Assembly: GCA_029624735.1 (NCBI GenBank)
Contig: JARSSM010000019.1
Location: 62,001-126,000, forward strand
Length of the DNA stretch: 64,000 nt
Reading direction: 5' to 3'
Source: Defluviicoccus sp.
GTDB lineage: Bacteria > Pseudomonadota > Alphaproteobacteria > Rhodospirillales > Defluviicoccaceae
Shown: positions 35,888-44,960 of the stretch, one piece after another
Layout: each line of letters opens with the position of its first letter
How positions within the stretch are numbered: the stretch's first letter is position 1
Notes under the pieces: model-generated
Told to the model about the DNA's origin: nothing
Seen by the model: only the letters and a program-made list of their open reading frames with translations
Databases searched by the model: none
Translations under genes and position numbers: made by a program

Positions 35888-36175
35888 ATGATCTGGCAAG
35901 CCTTACAGCGCCAAACGGATTACGGGCAACCGGCGAACCAGCAGGCCGCCGCCCTCCGCCCGCGGTTCATCCTCGCCGCTGCCCTCTTGTGCGCGCTGTT
36001 GAGCGGGTGCGCCGGTGATGATGCCGCCCCGACCGCTTCGACCGAGAAGCCCTTCCCGAATCTGGCCGACGTGCCAGCCCGCCCGGTGACCACGCCTGCC
36101 GCCGAACGGCAGCGCCTGATGGGTGAGCTGACTCGCGACCGGGACGCGGCGCGGGCGCTTCGCAGCGCAAACTAG
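35888..36175 (+). CDS. Small predicted lipoprotein
   Basis: 95-aa protein. A hydrophobic stretch (FILAAALLCALLSGC) ends in the lipobox LSGC (Cys near residue 42), after an unusually long polar N-terminus; an internal start would give a more normal signal. The mature segment FPNLADVPARPVTTPAAERQ followed by LTRDRDAARAL resembles a conserved stretch I recall at the start of some alphaproteobacterial OmpA/SPOR-like lipoproteins, but no downstream domain is present. Divergent from phaC. Function unknown. Confidence 0.6.
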   Translation: MIWQALQRQTDYGQPANQQAAALRPRFILAAALLCALLSGCAGDDAAPTASTEKPFPNLADVPARPVTTPAAERQRLMGELTRDRDAARALRSAN

Positions 36176-36363
36176 CCCCAGAATGTGGCTCTTAATGCGG
36201 CTTTTGTGGAAGCGGCGGCGCGGATGGAGTATGCAGGGCGGATGCAAGAACGGGCAGCCGCTGCCACCCGCCCGCCCGCCTCGACCGAGCCCGATGGGCA
36301 AAGCCGGGCGCGGTCGGCGCCCTGAAGCTTGGTCCAGCACGCCGGATGCCCAAGGTGAGAGAC

Positions 36364-37587
36364 ATGGAAACAGAGTTCTACAAGATTCGCCGCCTGCCGC
36401 CTTACGTGTTCGCCGAAGTCAACTCAATGAAGGCGAAGGCGCGCGCCACCGGCGACGACATTATCGACTTTGGCATGGGCAACCCGGATTTCCCGACGCC
36501 TCCGCACATCGTCGACAAGCTGACCGAAACCGTCCGTGATCCGCGCACGCACCGCTATTCGGAATCGCGCGGCATCAAGGGATTGAGGCGGGCGATTGCC
36601 GGCTATTACGGCCGCAGGTTCGGCTGCGAGATCGATCCCGAGAGGGAAGCGGTGGTGACCATCGGCTCGAAGGAAGGCTTGGCCAACCTGGCGCAGGCGA
36701 TCTCGAGTCCGGGCGACGTCATGCTGGTGCCAAACCCGAGCTACCCCATTCACCAGTTCGGTTTCATCATCGCCGGTGCCGCCGTCCGCAACATTCCGGT
36801 CCGGACCGACGAGACCTTCATGGCGGCACTTGAGCGCGCGGTTGTCCACAGCGTGCCGAAGCCGACAGCGCTGGTGCTCAACTATCCGAACAACCCGACC
36901 ACCGAAGTGGCCGATCTCGATTTCTATGGGCAGGTCGTGGAATTCTGCCGCCATCACGGCATCTACATCCTCTCGGATGTCGCCTACGCCGAGATCTACT
37001 TCGATGGCAACCCGCCGCCCTCGATGCTGCAGATCCCCGGCGCCCGGGACATCACGGTCGAGTTCACGTCGATGAGCAAGACCTATTCGATGCCGGGCTG
37101 GCGGATTGGCTTCGCCTGCGGCAACGCGCGCCTCGTTGCGGCGCTGGCGCGGGTCAAATCCTATCTCGACTACGGCGCGTTCACGCCGGTGCAGGTCGCT
37201 GCCACCGCGGCACTGAACGGCCCGCAGGGTTGCGTCGAGGAGATGCGCCGGCGCTACCGGGAGCGGCGCGACGTCCTCATCTCCGGGCTGGCCACCGCCG
37301 GCTGGGATGTGCCGTCGCCAGCGGCAACGATGTTCGCCTGGGCGCCGATTCCGCCCGCCTTTCGCCACTTAGGCTCGCTCGAATTCTCGAAGATGCTCCT
37401 GCGCGAGGCGAAGGTGGCGGTCTCGCCCGGCGTCGGCTTCGGCGAGCACGGCGACGGCTACGTCCGCTTCGCGCTGGTCGAAAACCGGCACCGCATCCGC
37501 CAGGCGGTCAAGAACATCAAGTCCTTTCTTGCCCGCTATCACAATGTGCTGGAACGCGCCGAGGAGCGGCTCGCAGCCGCCAAGTGA
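36364..37587 (+). CDS. Class I/II PLP aminotransferase upstream of hom
   Basis: 407-aa fold-type I aminotransferase, near the AlaC/aspartate aminotransferase-like group usually found beside homoserine dehydrogenase in alphaproteobacteria. Landmarks: IIDFGMGNPDFPTP, RYSESRGIKGLRRAIAGYY, LNYPNNPTTEVAD, SDVAYAEIYFDG and the PLP lysine in TSMSKTYSMPGWRIGF, with the substrate-binding Arg in YVRFALVENRHRI. The ATG at 36364 has AAGGTGAG upstream; another ATG at 36346 is in frame. Donor and acceptor specificity is uncertain. Confidence 0.88.
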   Translation: METEFYKIRRLPPYVFAEVNSMKAKARATGDDIIDFGMGNPDFPTPPHIVDKLTETVRDPRTHRYSESRGIKGLRRAIAGYYGRRFGCEIDPEREAVVTIGSKEGLANLAQAISSPGDVMLVPNPSYPIHQFGFIIAGAAVRNIPVRTDETFMAALERAVVHSVPKPTALVLNYPNNPTTEVADLDFYGQVVEFCRHHGIYILSDVAYAEIYFDGNPPPSMLQIPGARDITVEFTSMSKTYSMPGWRIGFACGNARLVAALARVKSYLDYGAFTPVQVAATAALNGPQGCVEEMRRRYRERRDVLISGLATAGWDVPSPAATMFAWAPIPPAFRHLGSLEFSKMLLREAKVAVSPGVGFGEHGDGYVRFALVENRHRIRQAVKNIKSFLARYHNVLERAEERLAAAK

Positions 37588-37616
37588 CGGCCGGGCAGGA
37601 CGGGAAGGGCGTGCGG

Positions 37617-38906
37617 ATGGCTTCGCCACTCAAGGTCGCGGTTGCGGGTCTGGGCACGGTCGGCAGCGGCACGATCAAGCTCTTGCAGCAAAATGCCGAC
37701 CGGCTGACGGAGCGGCTCGGCCGCGCGATCGTCATCACCGCCGTCTGCGACAAAGACCACAGCCCGCGCGACTATCCGGTCGAGGCTTACCGCTGGTATG
37801 ACGATGCCATCCGCATGGTGGCCGAAACCGATGCCGACGTCATCGTCGAATTGATCGGCGGCGCGGAAGGGCCGGCGCGCGCGGTGTGCGAGCAGGCGCT
37901 GGCGGCGGGCCGCCACGTCGTCACCGCCAACAAAGCCCTGATCGCCCATCACGGCATGGCGCTGGCGGCGACAGCGGAAGCCAACGGCGTCACGCTCGCC
38001 TACGAGGCGGCCGTCGCCGGCGGCATCCCGGTCATCAAGACCCTGCGCGAGGGCTTGATCGGCAACGATCGCCGCCAAGTGTTCGGCATCCTCAACGGCA
38101 CCTGCAACTACATCCTCACCGGCATGCGCGACACCGGCCGCGAGTTCGAGGCGGTACTCGCCGAGGCACAAGCGCTGGGCTACGCCGAAGCCGACCCCAG
38201 CTTCGATGTCGACGGCATCGACACCGCCCACAAGCTCGCCATCCTCGCGACCGTCGCCTTCGGCTGCACCCTCGATTTCAAGGCCGTGCATGTCGAGGGC
38301 ATCCGCCATGTATCGCCGGTCGATATCGCCTATGCGGATGAACTCGGCTATCGCATCAAGCTGCTTGGCATCGCGGCCTTGACCGATCGCGGTGTCGAGC
38401 GTCGCGTCCATCCGTGCATGGTGCCGGCAGGCGCGCAGATCGCCCATGTCGAGGGTGTCTTCAACGCCCTCGTGGTCGATGGCGACTTCGTCGATACCGT
38501 CGTCCAGGTTGGCCGTGGCGCCGGCGAACGGCCGACCGCTTCCGCCGTGGTGGCCGATATTGCCGACATTGCCCGCGGCACCCGGCAGCCGACGTTCGGC
38601 GTACCGGTGCGGCACCTGCGCCCGCTGCCGGCAGCGCCGATGGCGAGCCACCGCGGCGCCTATTACGTGCGCCTGATGGTGGTTGACCGGCCAGGCGTCT
38701 TTGCCGACATCGCCTCGATCCTGCGTGACAACGATGTCTCGATGGAAGCGGTTCTGCAGCGCGGCCGGGCGCCGGGCGAGGCAGTGCCGGTGGTGATGAC
38801 GATCCACGAGACGGAGGAAGCGGCGATGGTCAAGTCGCTGCAGCAGATCCAGGCGCTGTCCTGGGTGGTCGAGCCGCCGCGGGTGATCCGCATCGAGCTG
38901 ATCTGA
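37617..38906 (+). CDS. hom: Homoserine dehydrogenase
   Basis: 429-aa enzyme reducing aspartate semialdehyde to homoserine on the way to threonine and methionine. N-terminal NAD(P)-binding motif VAVAGLGTVGSGTI, central GGAEGPARAV, VTANKALIAHHG, AAVAGGIPVIKTLREGL, LNGTCNYILTGM, and EADPSFDVDGIDTAHKLAIL. A C-terminal ACT domain (YYVRLMVVDRPGVFADIASI) suggests threonine feedback inhibition. GGGAAGGG lies 7 nt before the ATG. It sits 29 nt after the aminotransferase and 1 nt before recJ. thrC is 9.4 kb away. Confidence 0.96.
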   Translation: MASPLKVAVAGLGTVGSGTIKLLQQNADRLTERLGRAIVITAVCDKDHSPRDYPVEAYRWYDDAIRMVAETDADVIVELIGGAEGPARAVCEQALAAGRHVVTANKALIAHHGMALAATAEANGVTLAYEAAVAGGIPVIKTLREGLIGNDRRQVFGILNGTCNYILTGMRDTGREFEAVLAEAQALGYAEADPSFDVDGIDTAHKLAILATVAFGCTLDFKAVHVEGIRHVSPVDIAYADELGYRIKLLGIAALTDRGVERRVHPCMVPAGAQIAHVEGVFNALVVDGDFVDTVVQVGRGAGERPTASAVVADIADIARGTRQPTFGVPVRHLRPLPAAPMASHRGAYYVRLMVVDRPGVFADIASILRDNDVSMEAVLQRGRAPGEAVPVVMTIHETEEAAMVKSLQQIQALSWVVEPPRVIRIELI

Positions 38907-38907
38907 C

Positions 38908-40767
38908 ATGCAGCCGATGGCCGACCTGCAGACCGCGGACGGCCTCAACGGCAACTCATTCCCCGGCGGTTCACCCGCGGGCGACACCTCCCCCGGCGAG
39001 GCATTCCTTGGCGTCGCCCGCTCGCTGTCGGGGCGGCGCTGGCACCTGCGCGCCGCCGACGAACGCGCAGTCATGGCGCTCGTGCAGCAGTTCGCGCTCC
39101 CCGATCCGATCGCCCGCATGCTGGCCGCGCGTGGCATCGGCCTGGGTGCCGTCCAGAGCTTCCTCGATCCGAAGCTGCGCCAGCTCCTGCCCGATCCGCA
39201 CACGCTCAAGGACATGGCCGCGGGCGCGGAGCGGCTGGCGCAGGCGGTCACGGCTGGCGAGGCGGTGACGATCTTTGCCGACTACGACGTCGATGGCGCC
39301 ACGGCGGCCGCGGTGTTGATCCGCTTTCTCGCCGCCGCCGGCCTTGAATGCCGGTGCTACGTGCCTGACCGGCTGAAGGAAGGGTACGGGCCGAACGCGG
39401 CAGCCCTCCTGCGCCTCAAGGCCGAGGGCACTTCCCTCGTCGTCACCGTCGATTGCGGCGTCAATGCACATGCGGCGCTGGCAGACGCCGCAGCCGCCGG
39501 CCTCGACGTCATCGTTGTCGATCACCACCAGGGACCGCTGAACCTGCCAGCGGCGGTGGCGGTGATCAACCCCAACCGGCTGGATGAGGACGGCCGCTAC
39601 GGCTTCCTCGCTGCGGTCGGCGTCGCCTTCCTGCTGGCGGTCGCGGTCAACCGGCTCTTGCGCCGCGCCGGCTGGTATGCGAGCCGGCCGGAGCCGGATC
39701 TGCTGGCGCTCCTAGATCTGGTGGCGCTCGGCACCGTGTGTGATGTCGTGCCACTGGTCGGCGTCAATCGCGCCTTCGTCGCCCAGGGCCTCAAGATCAT
39801 GGCGCGGCGCGACAATCTGGGTTTGCGCGCGCTTGCCGATGTGGCGCGCCTTGACGGTGCCCCGACCGCCTTCGACCTCGGGTTCGTGCTCGGTCCGCGT
39901 GTCAACGCCGGCGGCCGTATCGGCGAACCCGGCCACGGCGCCCGCCTGCTCGCAACCAGCGATGGCGCGGAGGCGGAAGCGCTGGCACGCAAGCTCGATG
40001 CCGTCAACCGCGAGCGGCAGCAGATCGAGCAGGCGGTGATTGCCGAGGTGCTGGCGGCGCAAGCGGCCGAGCATGACGGTTCGCGCCCGCCGCTGATCTG
40101 GGCGGCCGGTGCCGACTGGCACCCCGGCGTCGTCGGCATCGTCGCCAGCCGGCTGGTCGAGCGCTTTCATTGCCCGGCCTTCGTGCTCGCCGTCTGTCGC
40201 GGACGCGCGACCGGTTCGTGCCGTTCGGTCGCCGGTTTCGACATCGGTGCCGCGATCGCGGCGGCGCTCCAGGCCGGGTTGTTGGTGCGCGGTGGCGGGC
40301 ATGCGATGGCGGCAGGCTTTTCGCTCGAACCGGACCGGATCGAGGATCTTCGCCGTTTCTTGAGTGAACGCGTGCTGGCATGCCGCGGCGCACGACCGGT
40401 TGATCCGATCCTGCCGCTCGATGGCGTGCTGACGCCGGGCGGAGCTTCGCCAGATCTGGTGGCTGCGTTGGCGGCGGCAGCGCCGTTCGGCAACGGCAAC
40501 CCGGAGCCGCGGTTCGCGCTGGCTGCGGTCGGCATCGACGGCAGCACGCTGATGGGCGGGAATCACATCCGTTGCCGGCTCAGCGAGATCGGCGGCGGCA
40601 GCGTTGAAGCGGTGGCCTTCCGCACCGTCGGGACGCCGCTCGGCGCAGCACTCCTGCAACACGACGGCCGGCCGTTCCACATCGCCGGCCGCCTGTCGGC
40701 GAAGCCCTGGAACGGCCGCGCGCGGATCCGCTTCCTAATCGACGACGCCGCGGTAGCGCTGCCGTGA
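38908..40767 (+). CDS. recJ: Single-stranded-DNA exonuclease RecJ
   Basis: 619-aa 5'-3' exonuclease used in recombination and repair. DHH-family motifs: IFADYDVDGATAAAVLI, VTVDCGVNA, VVDHHQGP, and the aspartate/glycine region VALGTVCDVVPLVG. The DHHA1 motif is RGGGHAMAAGFSL, followed by an OB-like C-terminal domain. A Ser/Gly-rich N-terminal extension of about 40 residues may be over-called. Its start lies 1 nt after hom, so expression is coupled to amino-acid genes. Confidence 0.95.
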   Translation: MQPMADLQTADGLNGNSFPGGSPAGDTSPGEAFLGVARSLSGRRWHLRAADERAVMALVQQFALPDPIARMLAARGIGLGAVQSFLDPKLRQLLPDPHTLKDMAAGAERLAQAVTAGEAVTIFADYDVDGATAAAVLIRFLAAAGLECRCYVPDRLKEGYGPNAAALLRLKAEGTSLVVTVDCGVNAHAALADAAAAGLDVIVVDHHQGPLNLPAAVAVINPNRLDEDGRYGFLAAVGVAFLLAVAVNRLLRRAGWYASRPEPDLLALLDLVALGTVCDVVPLVGVNRAFVAQGLKIMARRDNLGLRALADVARLDGAPTAFDLGFVLGPRVNAGGRIGEPGHGARLLATSDGAEAEALARKLDAVNRERQQIEQAVIAEVLAAQAAEHDGSRPPLIWAAGADWHPGVVGIVASRLVERFHCPAFVLAVCRGRATGSCRSVAGFDIGAAIAAALQAGLLVRGGGHAMAAGFSLEPDRIEDLRRFLSERVLACRGARPVDPILPLDGVLTPGGASPDLVAALAAAAPFGNGNPEPRFALAAVGIDGSTLMGGNHIRCRLSEIGGGSVEAVAFRTVGTPLGAALLQHDGRPFHIAGRLSAKPWNGRARIRFLIDDAAVALP

Positions 40768-41029
40768 GTCCTCAGCCCCCGACAGCACCTCCTCGATCGA
40801 GCGGCGCAGGCAGGGAGGACTATTGCCACGTTCTTGCCGCCGTTCAGACCGATTGCCCCACGTTTGAGGCCAGAAAACGCCGATGAAGGGACCGCCCGAA
40901 CTGCGAATGCGCCAAATCGCACAGCAAGCCATTGAGCTTTTTACGCTTATCCTTTAAGAAGCTCGCCGCTGCAGTGACAGCACCACAAACCCCAAAAGTA
41001 ACCCACAATTTTCGAAGGGAAGGGAGCAG

Positions 41030-41341
41030 ATGTCATCAGAAATCTACGAAAAAATAAGACGGAATCCCCGCTTCATAGAAATGGTTGCCAAACGCAACCG
41101 GTTCGCATGGACGCTATCTTTAATTGTCCTTGTGATGTTCTACTCGTTTATCCTGGTTGTTGCGTTTTTCCCCAAGGCCCTTGCTACGCCACTTTGGGAA
41201 GGCGCGACCACTTCGGTCGGAATTCCAATCGGCGCCGGCCTGATCTTGTTCTTCTGGCTGCTCACGGGATACTACATTCGCCGGGCAAACAAGGAATTCG
41301 ACACGGCTAATGCCGAAGCGATCAAGGAGGCAACGCGATGA
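41030..41341 (+). CDS. DUF485 small membrane protein (YjcH type)
   Basis: 103-aa protein with two membrane helices ([20 protein letters not shown], about 25-47; [20 protein letters not shown], about 63-83) and the DUF485 pattern [16 protein letters not shown]...[10 protein letters not shown]. It is the usual partner encoded directly before ActP. The actP ATG overlaps its stop (ATGA). GAAGGGAGCAG precedes the ATG. The precise role is unknown; it probably assists the symporter. Confidence 0.92.
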   Translation: MSSEIYEKIRRNPRFIEMVAKRNRFAWTLSLIVLVMFYSFILVVAFFPKALATPLWEGATTSVGIPIGAGLILFFWLLTGYYIRRANKEFDTANAEAIKEATR

Positions 41342-43011
41342 CCGGTGTCATGACAAGACTCGGCGCAGCTCTGTTCGCGGCGGCGTGGGCGCTTCCCGCA
41401 TGGGCCGCACCGGCCGTCGAGCAGACTCAGCAGCAAGGACGGAACTTTCATGCGATAGCGATGTTCGCCGTCTTCGTCTGCGCAACCCTCGGTATTACCT
41501 ATTGGGCCGCCAACCGCACCAGGACCGCGGCCGACTTCTACGCCGCCGGCGGTGGCATCACCGGCGTGCAGAACGGCTTGGCGATCGCTGGCGACTACAT
41601 GTCGGCAGCAACCCTGCTGGGTCTCAGCAGCCTCGTCTACACCAAGGGGTATGACGGTTTCATCTACTGCATTTCGTTCTATGCGTGCTGGCCGATCATC
41701 ATGTTCTTGATGGCCGAGCGGCTGCGCAACCTCGGCAAGTACACATTCGCCGACATTACCTCCTACCGGCTGGACCAGAAGCAGGTCCGCACGATGGCAG
41801 CGATCGGCACGCTCACGGTGGTCATCTTCTACCTGATTGCGCAGATGGTCGGTGCCGGGCAGCTCATTAAGCTCTTGTTCGGTCTTCCGTATTGGTCGGC
41901 GGTCGTGATCGTCGGCGTGCTGATGGTGATTTACGTCACCTTCGGCGGCATGATTGCCACCACGTGGGTGCAGATCATCAAGGCCTGCCTGCTCCTGGGC
42001 GGCGGGACGGCGGTGATGCTGCTGGCCTTTTCCCAGTTCGGATTCAACTTCGAGAACCTGTTCACCCAGGCCGTTGCCGCCCACAAGGACGGCATCAAGA
42101 TCATGGGGCCGGGCACGCTTCTTGCCGACCCCGTCACCGCGGTTTCGCTGGGCTTGGGGCTGATGTTTGGCACCGCCGGCCTGCCGCACATTCTGATGCG
42201 GTTCTTTACCGTGCCGAACGCGGTGGAGGCTCGCAAGAGCGTCTTCATCGCCACCCTCTGCGTCGGCTTCTTCTTCTGCGTGGTCTGCCTGATGGGTCTG
42301 GCGGCGATGGTCATCGTCGGCAAGAACCCCGCCTACTTCGAAGGCGGCGATATTCTCGGCAAGATGCTGGGCGGCGGCAACATGCCCGCCATGCACCTCG
42401 CGCACGCGGTGGGTGGGAACCTGCTCCTGGGCTTCCTCTCGGCCGTCGCATTCGCCACCATCCTCGCGGTGGTTGCGGGCCTGGCGCTGGCCGGAGCGAC
42501 CGCGATTTCGCACGACCTCTACGCCAATGTGTTCAAGGGTGGCAAATCGACGGAGAAGGAAGAGGTCCGCGTCTCCAAGATGTCGTCGTTGCTCATCGGC
42601 GTGCTCGCCGTCGGCCTCGGCATTCAGTTTGAGAAGCTGAATATCGCGTTCCTGGTGGGCCTGACGTTCGGCATTGCTGCGTCATGCAACTTCCCGATCC
42701 TGATCCTCTCGATGTACTGGAAGGGCCTGACGACGAAGGGCGCCGTTTGGGGTGGTATTGTCGGGCTGGTATCGGCGGTCGCGATCGTGGTGCTGTCCAA
42801 GTCCGTTTGGGTCACGGTGCTGGGCAATGCCGCGCCCGTTTTCCCCTACGAGCAGCCGGCCATCTTCTCCATGCCGCTCGCGTTTTTGACGGCGTGGCTG
42901 GTCTCGACGTTGGACCGCAGCCCAAGAGCCGCGAAGGAGAAAGAGGCCTTTGCCGACCAGCTTGTCCGCGCCCAGACCGGGTTCGGCGCCGCTGGTGCTG
43001 CGCGCCACTAG
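41338..43011 (+). CDS. actP: Cation/acetate symporter ActP
   Basis: 557-aa sodium:solute symporter-family transporter for acetate and related short carboxylates. After a leader-like first helix come about 13 membrane segments. Family motifs include [25 protein letters not shown] split over residues 60-85, [50 protein letters not shown] and [13 protein letters not shown]. Partnered with the DUF485 gene and followed by a strong terminator. Acetate uptake fits with the phaC- and meaB-linked acyl metabolism in the window. Confidence 0.95.
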   Translation: MTGVMTRLGAALFAAAWALPAWAAPAVEQTQQQGRNFHAIAMFAVFVCATLGITYWAANRTRTAADFYAAGGGITGVQNGLAIAGDYMSAATLLGLSSLVYTKGYDGFIYCISFYACWPIIMFLMAERLRNLGKYTFADITSYRLDQKQVRTMAAIGTLTVVIFYLIAQMVGAGQLIKLLFGLPYWSAVVIVGVLMVIYVTFGGMIATTWVQIIKACLLLGGGTAVMLLAFSQFGFNFENLFTQAVAAHKDGIKIMGPGTLLADPVTAVSLGLGLMFGTAGLPHILMRFFTVPNAVEARKSVFIATLCVGFFFCVVCLMGLAAMVIVGKNPAYFEGGDILGKMLGGGNMPAMHLAHAVGGNLLLGFLSAVAFATILAVVAGLALAGATAISHDLYANVFKGGKSTEKEEVRVSKMSSLLIGVLAVGLGIQFEKLNIAFLVGLTFGIAASCNFPILILSMYWKGLTTKGAVWGGIVGLVSAVAIVVLSKSVWVTVLGNAAPVFPYEQPAIFSMPLAFLTAWLVSTLDRSPRAAKEKEAFADQLVRAQTGFGAAGAARH

Positions 43012-43095
43012 GCATGGACACCCAGGCATGGACACCGGCATGACGGTGTGCGTGACCATCGGCTAATGCGCCAGACAAGCTGATGGCGCAGACTT

Positions 43096-43133
43096 GCGGG
43101 GGTCGCCGGTTACGGCGGCCCCCGCTTTCATTT
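43096..43133 (+). terminator. Strong intrinsic terminator after actP
   Basis: GCGGGGGTCGCCG-GTTA-CGGCGGCCCCCGC forms a 13-bp stem (one G-T wobble) followed by TTTCATTT, 85 nt beyond the actP stop. Confidence 0.85.
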
Positions 43134-43272
43134 GCTACTGGCAACTGCCTGGGCCTTCATTTGCTGCCGGCAATCGGCGGCATATCGCCGCCGGCCACGG
43201 GACAGCAGCAAGGCCGCGCCACCGCCCTTGAACGCGTGCGTGATGACGTGCCGTCAGGAGCGCAAGTCTAGG

Positions 43273-43803
43273 CTAGGCGGCCCGCTTCAGCCGGGGCCGC
43301 GGCGGGACGAGCAGACCGGTCGGCCGCACCAAGCCCGATGCCGCGGTCAACGTGCTCGATCCCAGCTCGGTGGCGAGGAACCGCTCGCGATCGACCGGAC
43401 CCGGCAGGCTGATCGCCTGCGTCTTGTCGGCGGCAAAGCCGAAGCGGCGGTAATAGGGCTCGTCACCGACCAAGATCACGGCGCGGTGGCCGAGAGCCTT
43501 CGCCTGCTCGAGGCCATGGTTGATGAGCGCGATGCCGATCCCCTGGCCGCGCAGGGCCGGTTCGACCGCCATCGGCCCCAACAGCAGGGCGTCGGCGCTG
43601 TGACCGATCCGCACATGCCAGAAGCTGATGGTGCCGAGGATCTCGGCGCCGTCATGGGCGATGAAAGCCAGGCCTTCCGCCGGCAGGCGGCCGTCGCGCA
43701 GCCGCTGCGCCGTCTTCAGGTGGCGAGTCGGACCGAACGCCCGGTCGAGCAGGCTTTCGATCCGCGCATCGGCGTCGGGCGGGGCGTGGGTGATCGTGAT
43801 CAT
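43273..43803 (-). CDS. GNAT-family N-acetyltransferase
   Basis: 176-aa YhbS-like acetyltransferase. The acetyl-CoA loop is LRGQGIGIALINHGLEQAK, preceded by the LLLGPMAVEPA strand, with the downstream VGDEPYYRRFGFAADK segment typical of this branch. The C-terminal extension ends in a basic RPRLKRAA. It starts 5 nt after the ornithine decarboxylase-like gene on the same strand, so it is likely the last gene of the polyamine operon; polyamine acetylation would be a natural guess but is not shown by sequence. Confidence 0.85.
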   Translation of the reverse strand: MITITHAPPDADARIESLLDRAFGPTRHLKTAQRLRDGRLPAEGLAFIAHDGAEILGTISFWHVRIGHSADALLLGPMAVEPALRGQGIGIALINHGLEQAKALGHRAVILVGDEPYYRRFGFAADKTQAISLPGPVDRERFLATELGSSTLTAASGLVRPTGLLVPPRPRLKRAA

Positions 43804-43808
43804 GGCAA

Positions 43809-44936
43809 TCAGATACAATAGCAGCGGAGCGGTTGAAAACCATTAAAAGCGACCGAGGCGTATGTCGCCGTGTACGCCCCGGCCGAGCGGATCTGCAGCC
43901 GGTCGCCGATCTGCAGGTCCAACGGCAGCCGATACTCCGCCTTCTGGTACAAGATATCGGCGGAATCACAGGTGGGTCCGGCCAGGACCACGGCTTCCCC
44001 GCGCCCCTTGCGGCGGCTGCGGATCGGATACTGGATGGCCTCGGCCTCGGTTTCGGCCAGGCCGCCGAAGCGGCCGATATCAAGGTAGACCCAGCGGCGG
44101 TCATCGCTGCGGGACTTGCGCGAAATCAGCACCACCTCGGTCTCGATGATCCCGGCCTCGCCCACCATCTGCCGGCCGGGCTCGACGATGACGTCCGGCA
44201 GCCGGTTCCCGAAGTGCTTGCGGATCGCCGCCCGGATCACCCGCGCGTAGACCGGAAGGCTCGGCACCTTGCGCCGGTAGCGCGCCGGCAGGCCACCGCC
44301 AATGTTGAGCATCTGCAGATCGATACCGTCCTCGGCCAGCTCGCGGAAGATGCGGGCAGCGGCGCCGACGGCACATTTCCATTGCCCCGGGTTGCGCTGT
44401 TGCGAGCCGACATGGAACGACACGCCCCACGGCTGCAGGCCCAGGGTCTTGGCCTCGCGCAACAGGCGGCTGGCGGTCGAAGGCGAACAGCCGAACTTGC
44501 GCGACAGCGGCCACTCTGCCCCCTCGCCCGAGGTCAGGATGCGGCAGAACACTTTCGCACCCGGCGCGGCGGCGGCGATCTTCTCCAGCTCGGCGCGACT
44601 GTCGAAGGCAAACAGCCGCACTCCCAGCGCGTGCGCGGCGGCAATGTCGGCCTTCTTCTTGATCGTGTTGCCGTAGGAAATGCGCTCAGGACTGCCGCCT
44701 TCGGCCAGCACCATCTCGATCTCCGGCACGCTCGCCGCATCGAACGCGGAACCGAGCGCGGCCAGCAGGCGCAAGATTTCCGGTGCCGGATTGGCCTTGA
44801 CCGCATAGTAGATTCCGGCTTCCGGCAAGGCATCGGCAAGCTTGCGATAGTTCTCGGCCACCACGGCAAGATCAACAACCAGGCAAGGGGTGGCCGGGCG
44901 TTCGGTCGTGAGAAAGGCGGAGATCCGTTTGGTCAC
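43809..44936 (-). CDS. Type III PLP-dependent decarboxylase, ornithine decarboxylase-like (copy 1)
   Basis: 375-aa alanine-racemase-fold decarboxylase making putrescine from ornithine, or a related diamine. The PLP lysine is Lys47 in YYAVKANPAPE; HVGSQQRNP, LNIGGGLPARY, EPGRQMVGEAG and the catalytic Cys/Asp motif LAGPTCDSADIL near residue 320 are all present. Length matches the alphaproteobacterial ODC set. GTG start with AGGAGGG upstream. Third gene of the operon, 24 nt after homospermidine synthase. Choice between ornithine and lysine is uncertain. Confidence 0.88.
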   Translation of the reverse strand: MTKRISAFLTTERPATPCLVVDLAVVAENYRKLADALPEAGIYYAVKANPAPEILRLLAALGSAFDAASVPEIEMVLAEGGSPERISYGNTIKKKADIAAAHALGVRLFAFDSRAELEKIAAAAPGAKVFCRILTSGEGAEWPLSRKFGCSPSTASRLLREAKTLGLQPWGVSFHVGSQQRNPGQWKCAVGAAARIFRELAEDGIDLQMLNIGGGLPARYRRKVPSLPVYARVIRAAIRKHFGNRLPDVIVEPGRQMVGEAGIIETEVVLISRKSRSDDRRWVYLDIGRFGGLAETEAEAIQYPIRSRRKGRGEAVVLAGPTCDSADILYQKAEYRLPLDLQIGDRLQIRSAGAYTATYASVAFNGFQPLRCYCI

Positions 44937-44960
44937 CTTTGAACCCTCCTTGGTCGCGCG

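Noticed and set aside
37539..39251. 570-codon minus-strand open frame across hom and recJ
   Set aside because: It spans the opposite strand of two well-supported genes and shows no motif or ribosome-binding site.
43012..43050. Short repeats GGCATGGACACC after actP
   Set aside because: Two to three imperfect copies just beyond the stop; too short to call an element, and the real terminator is further downstream.
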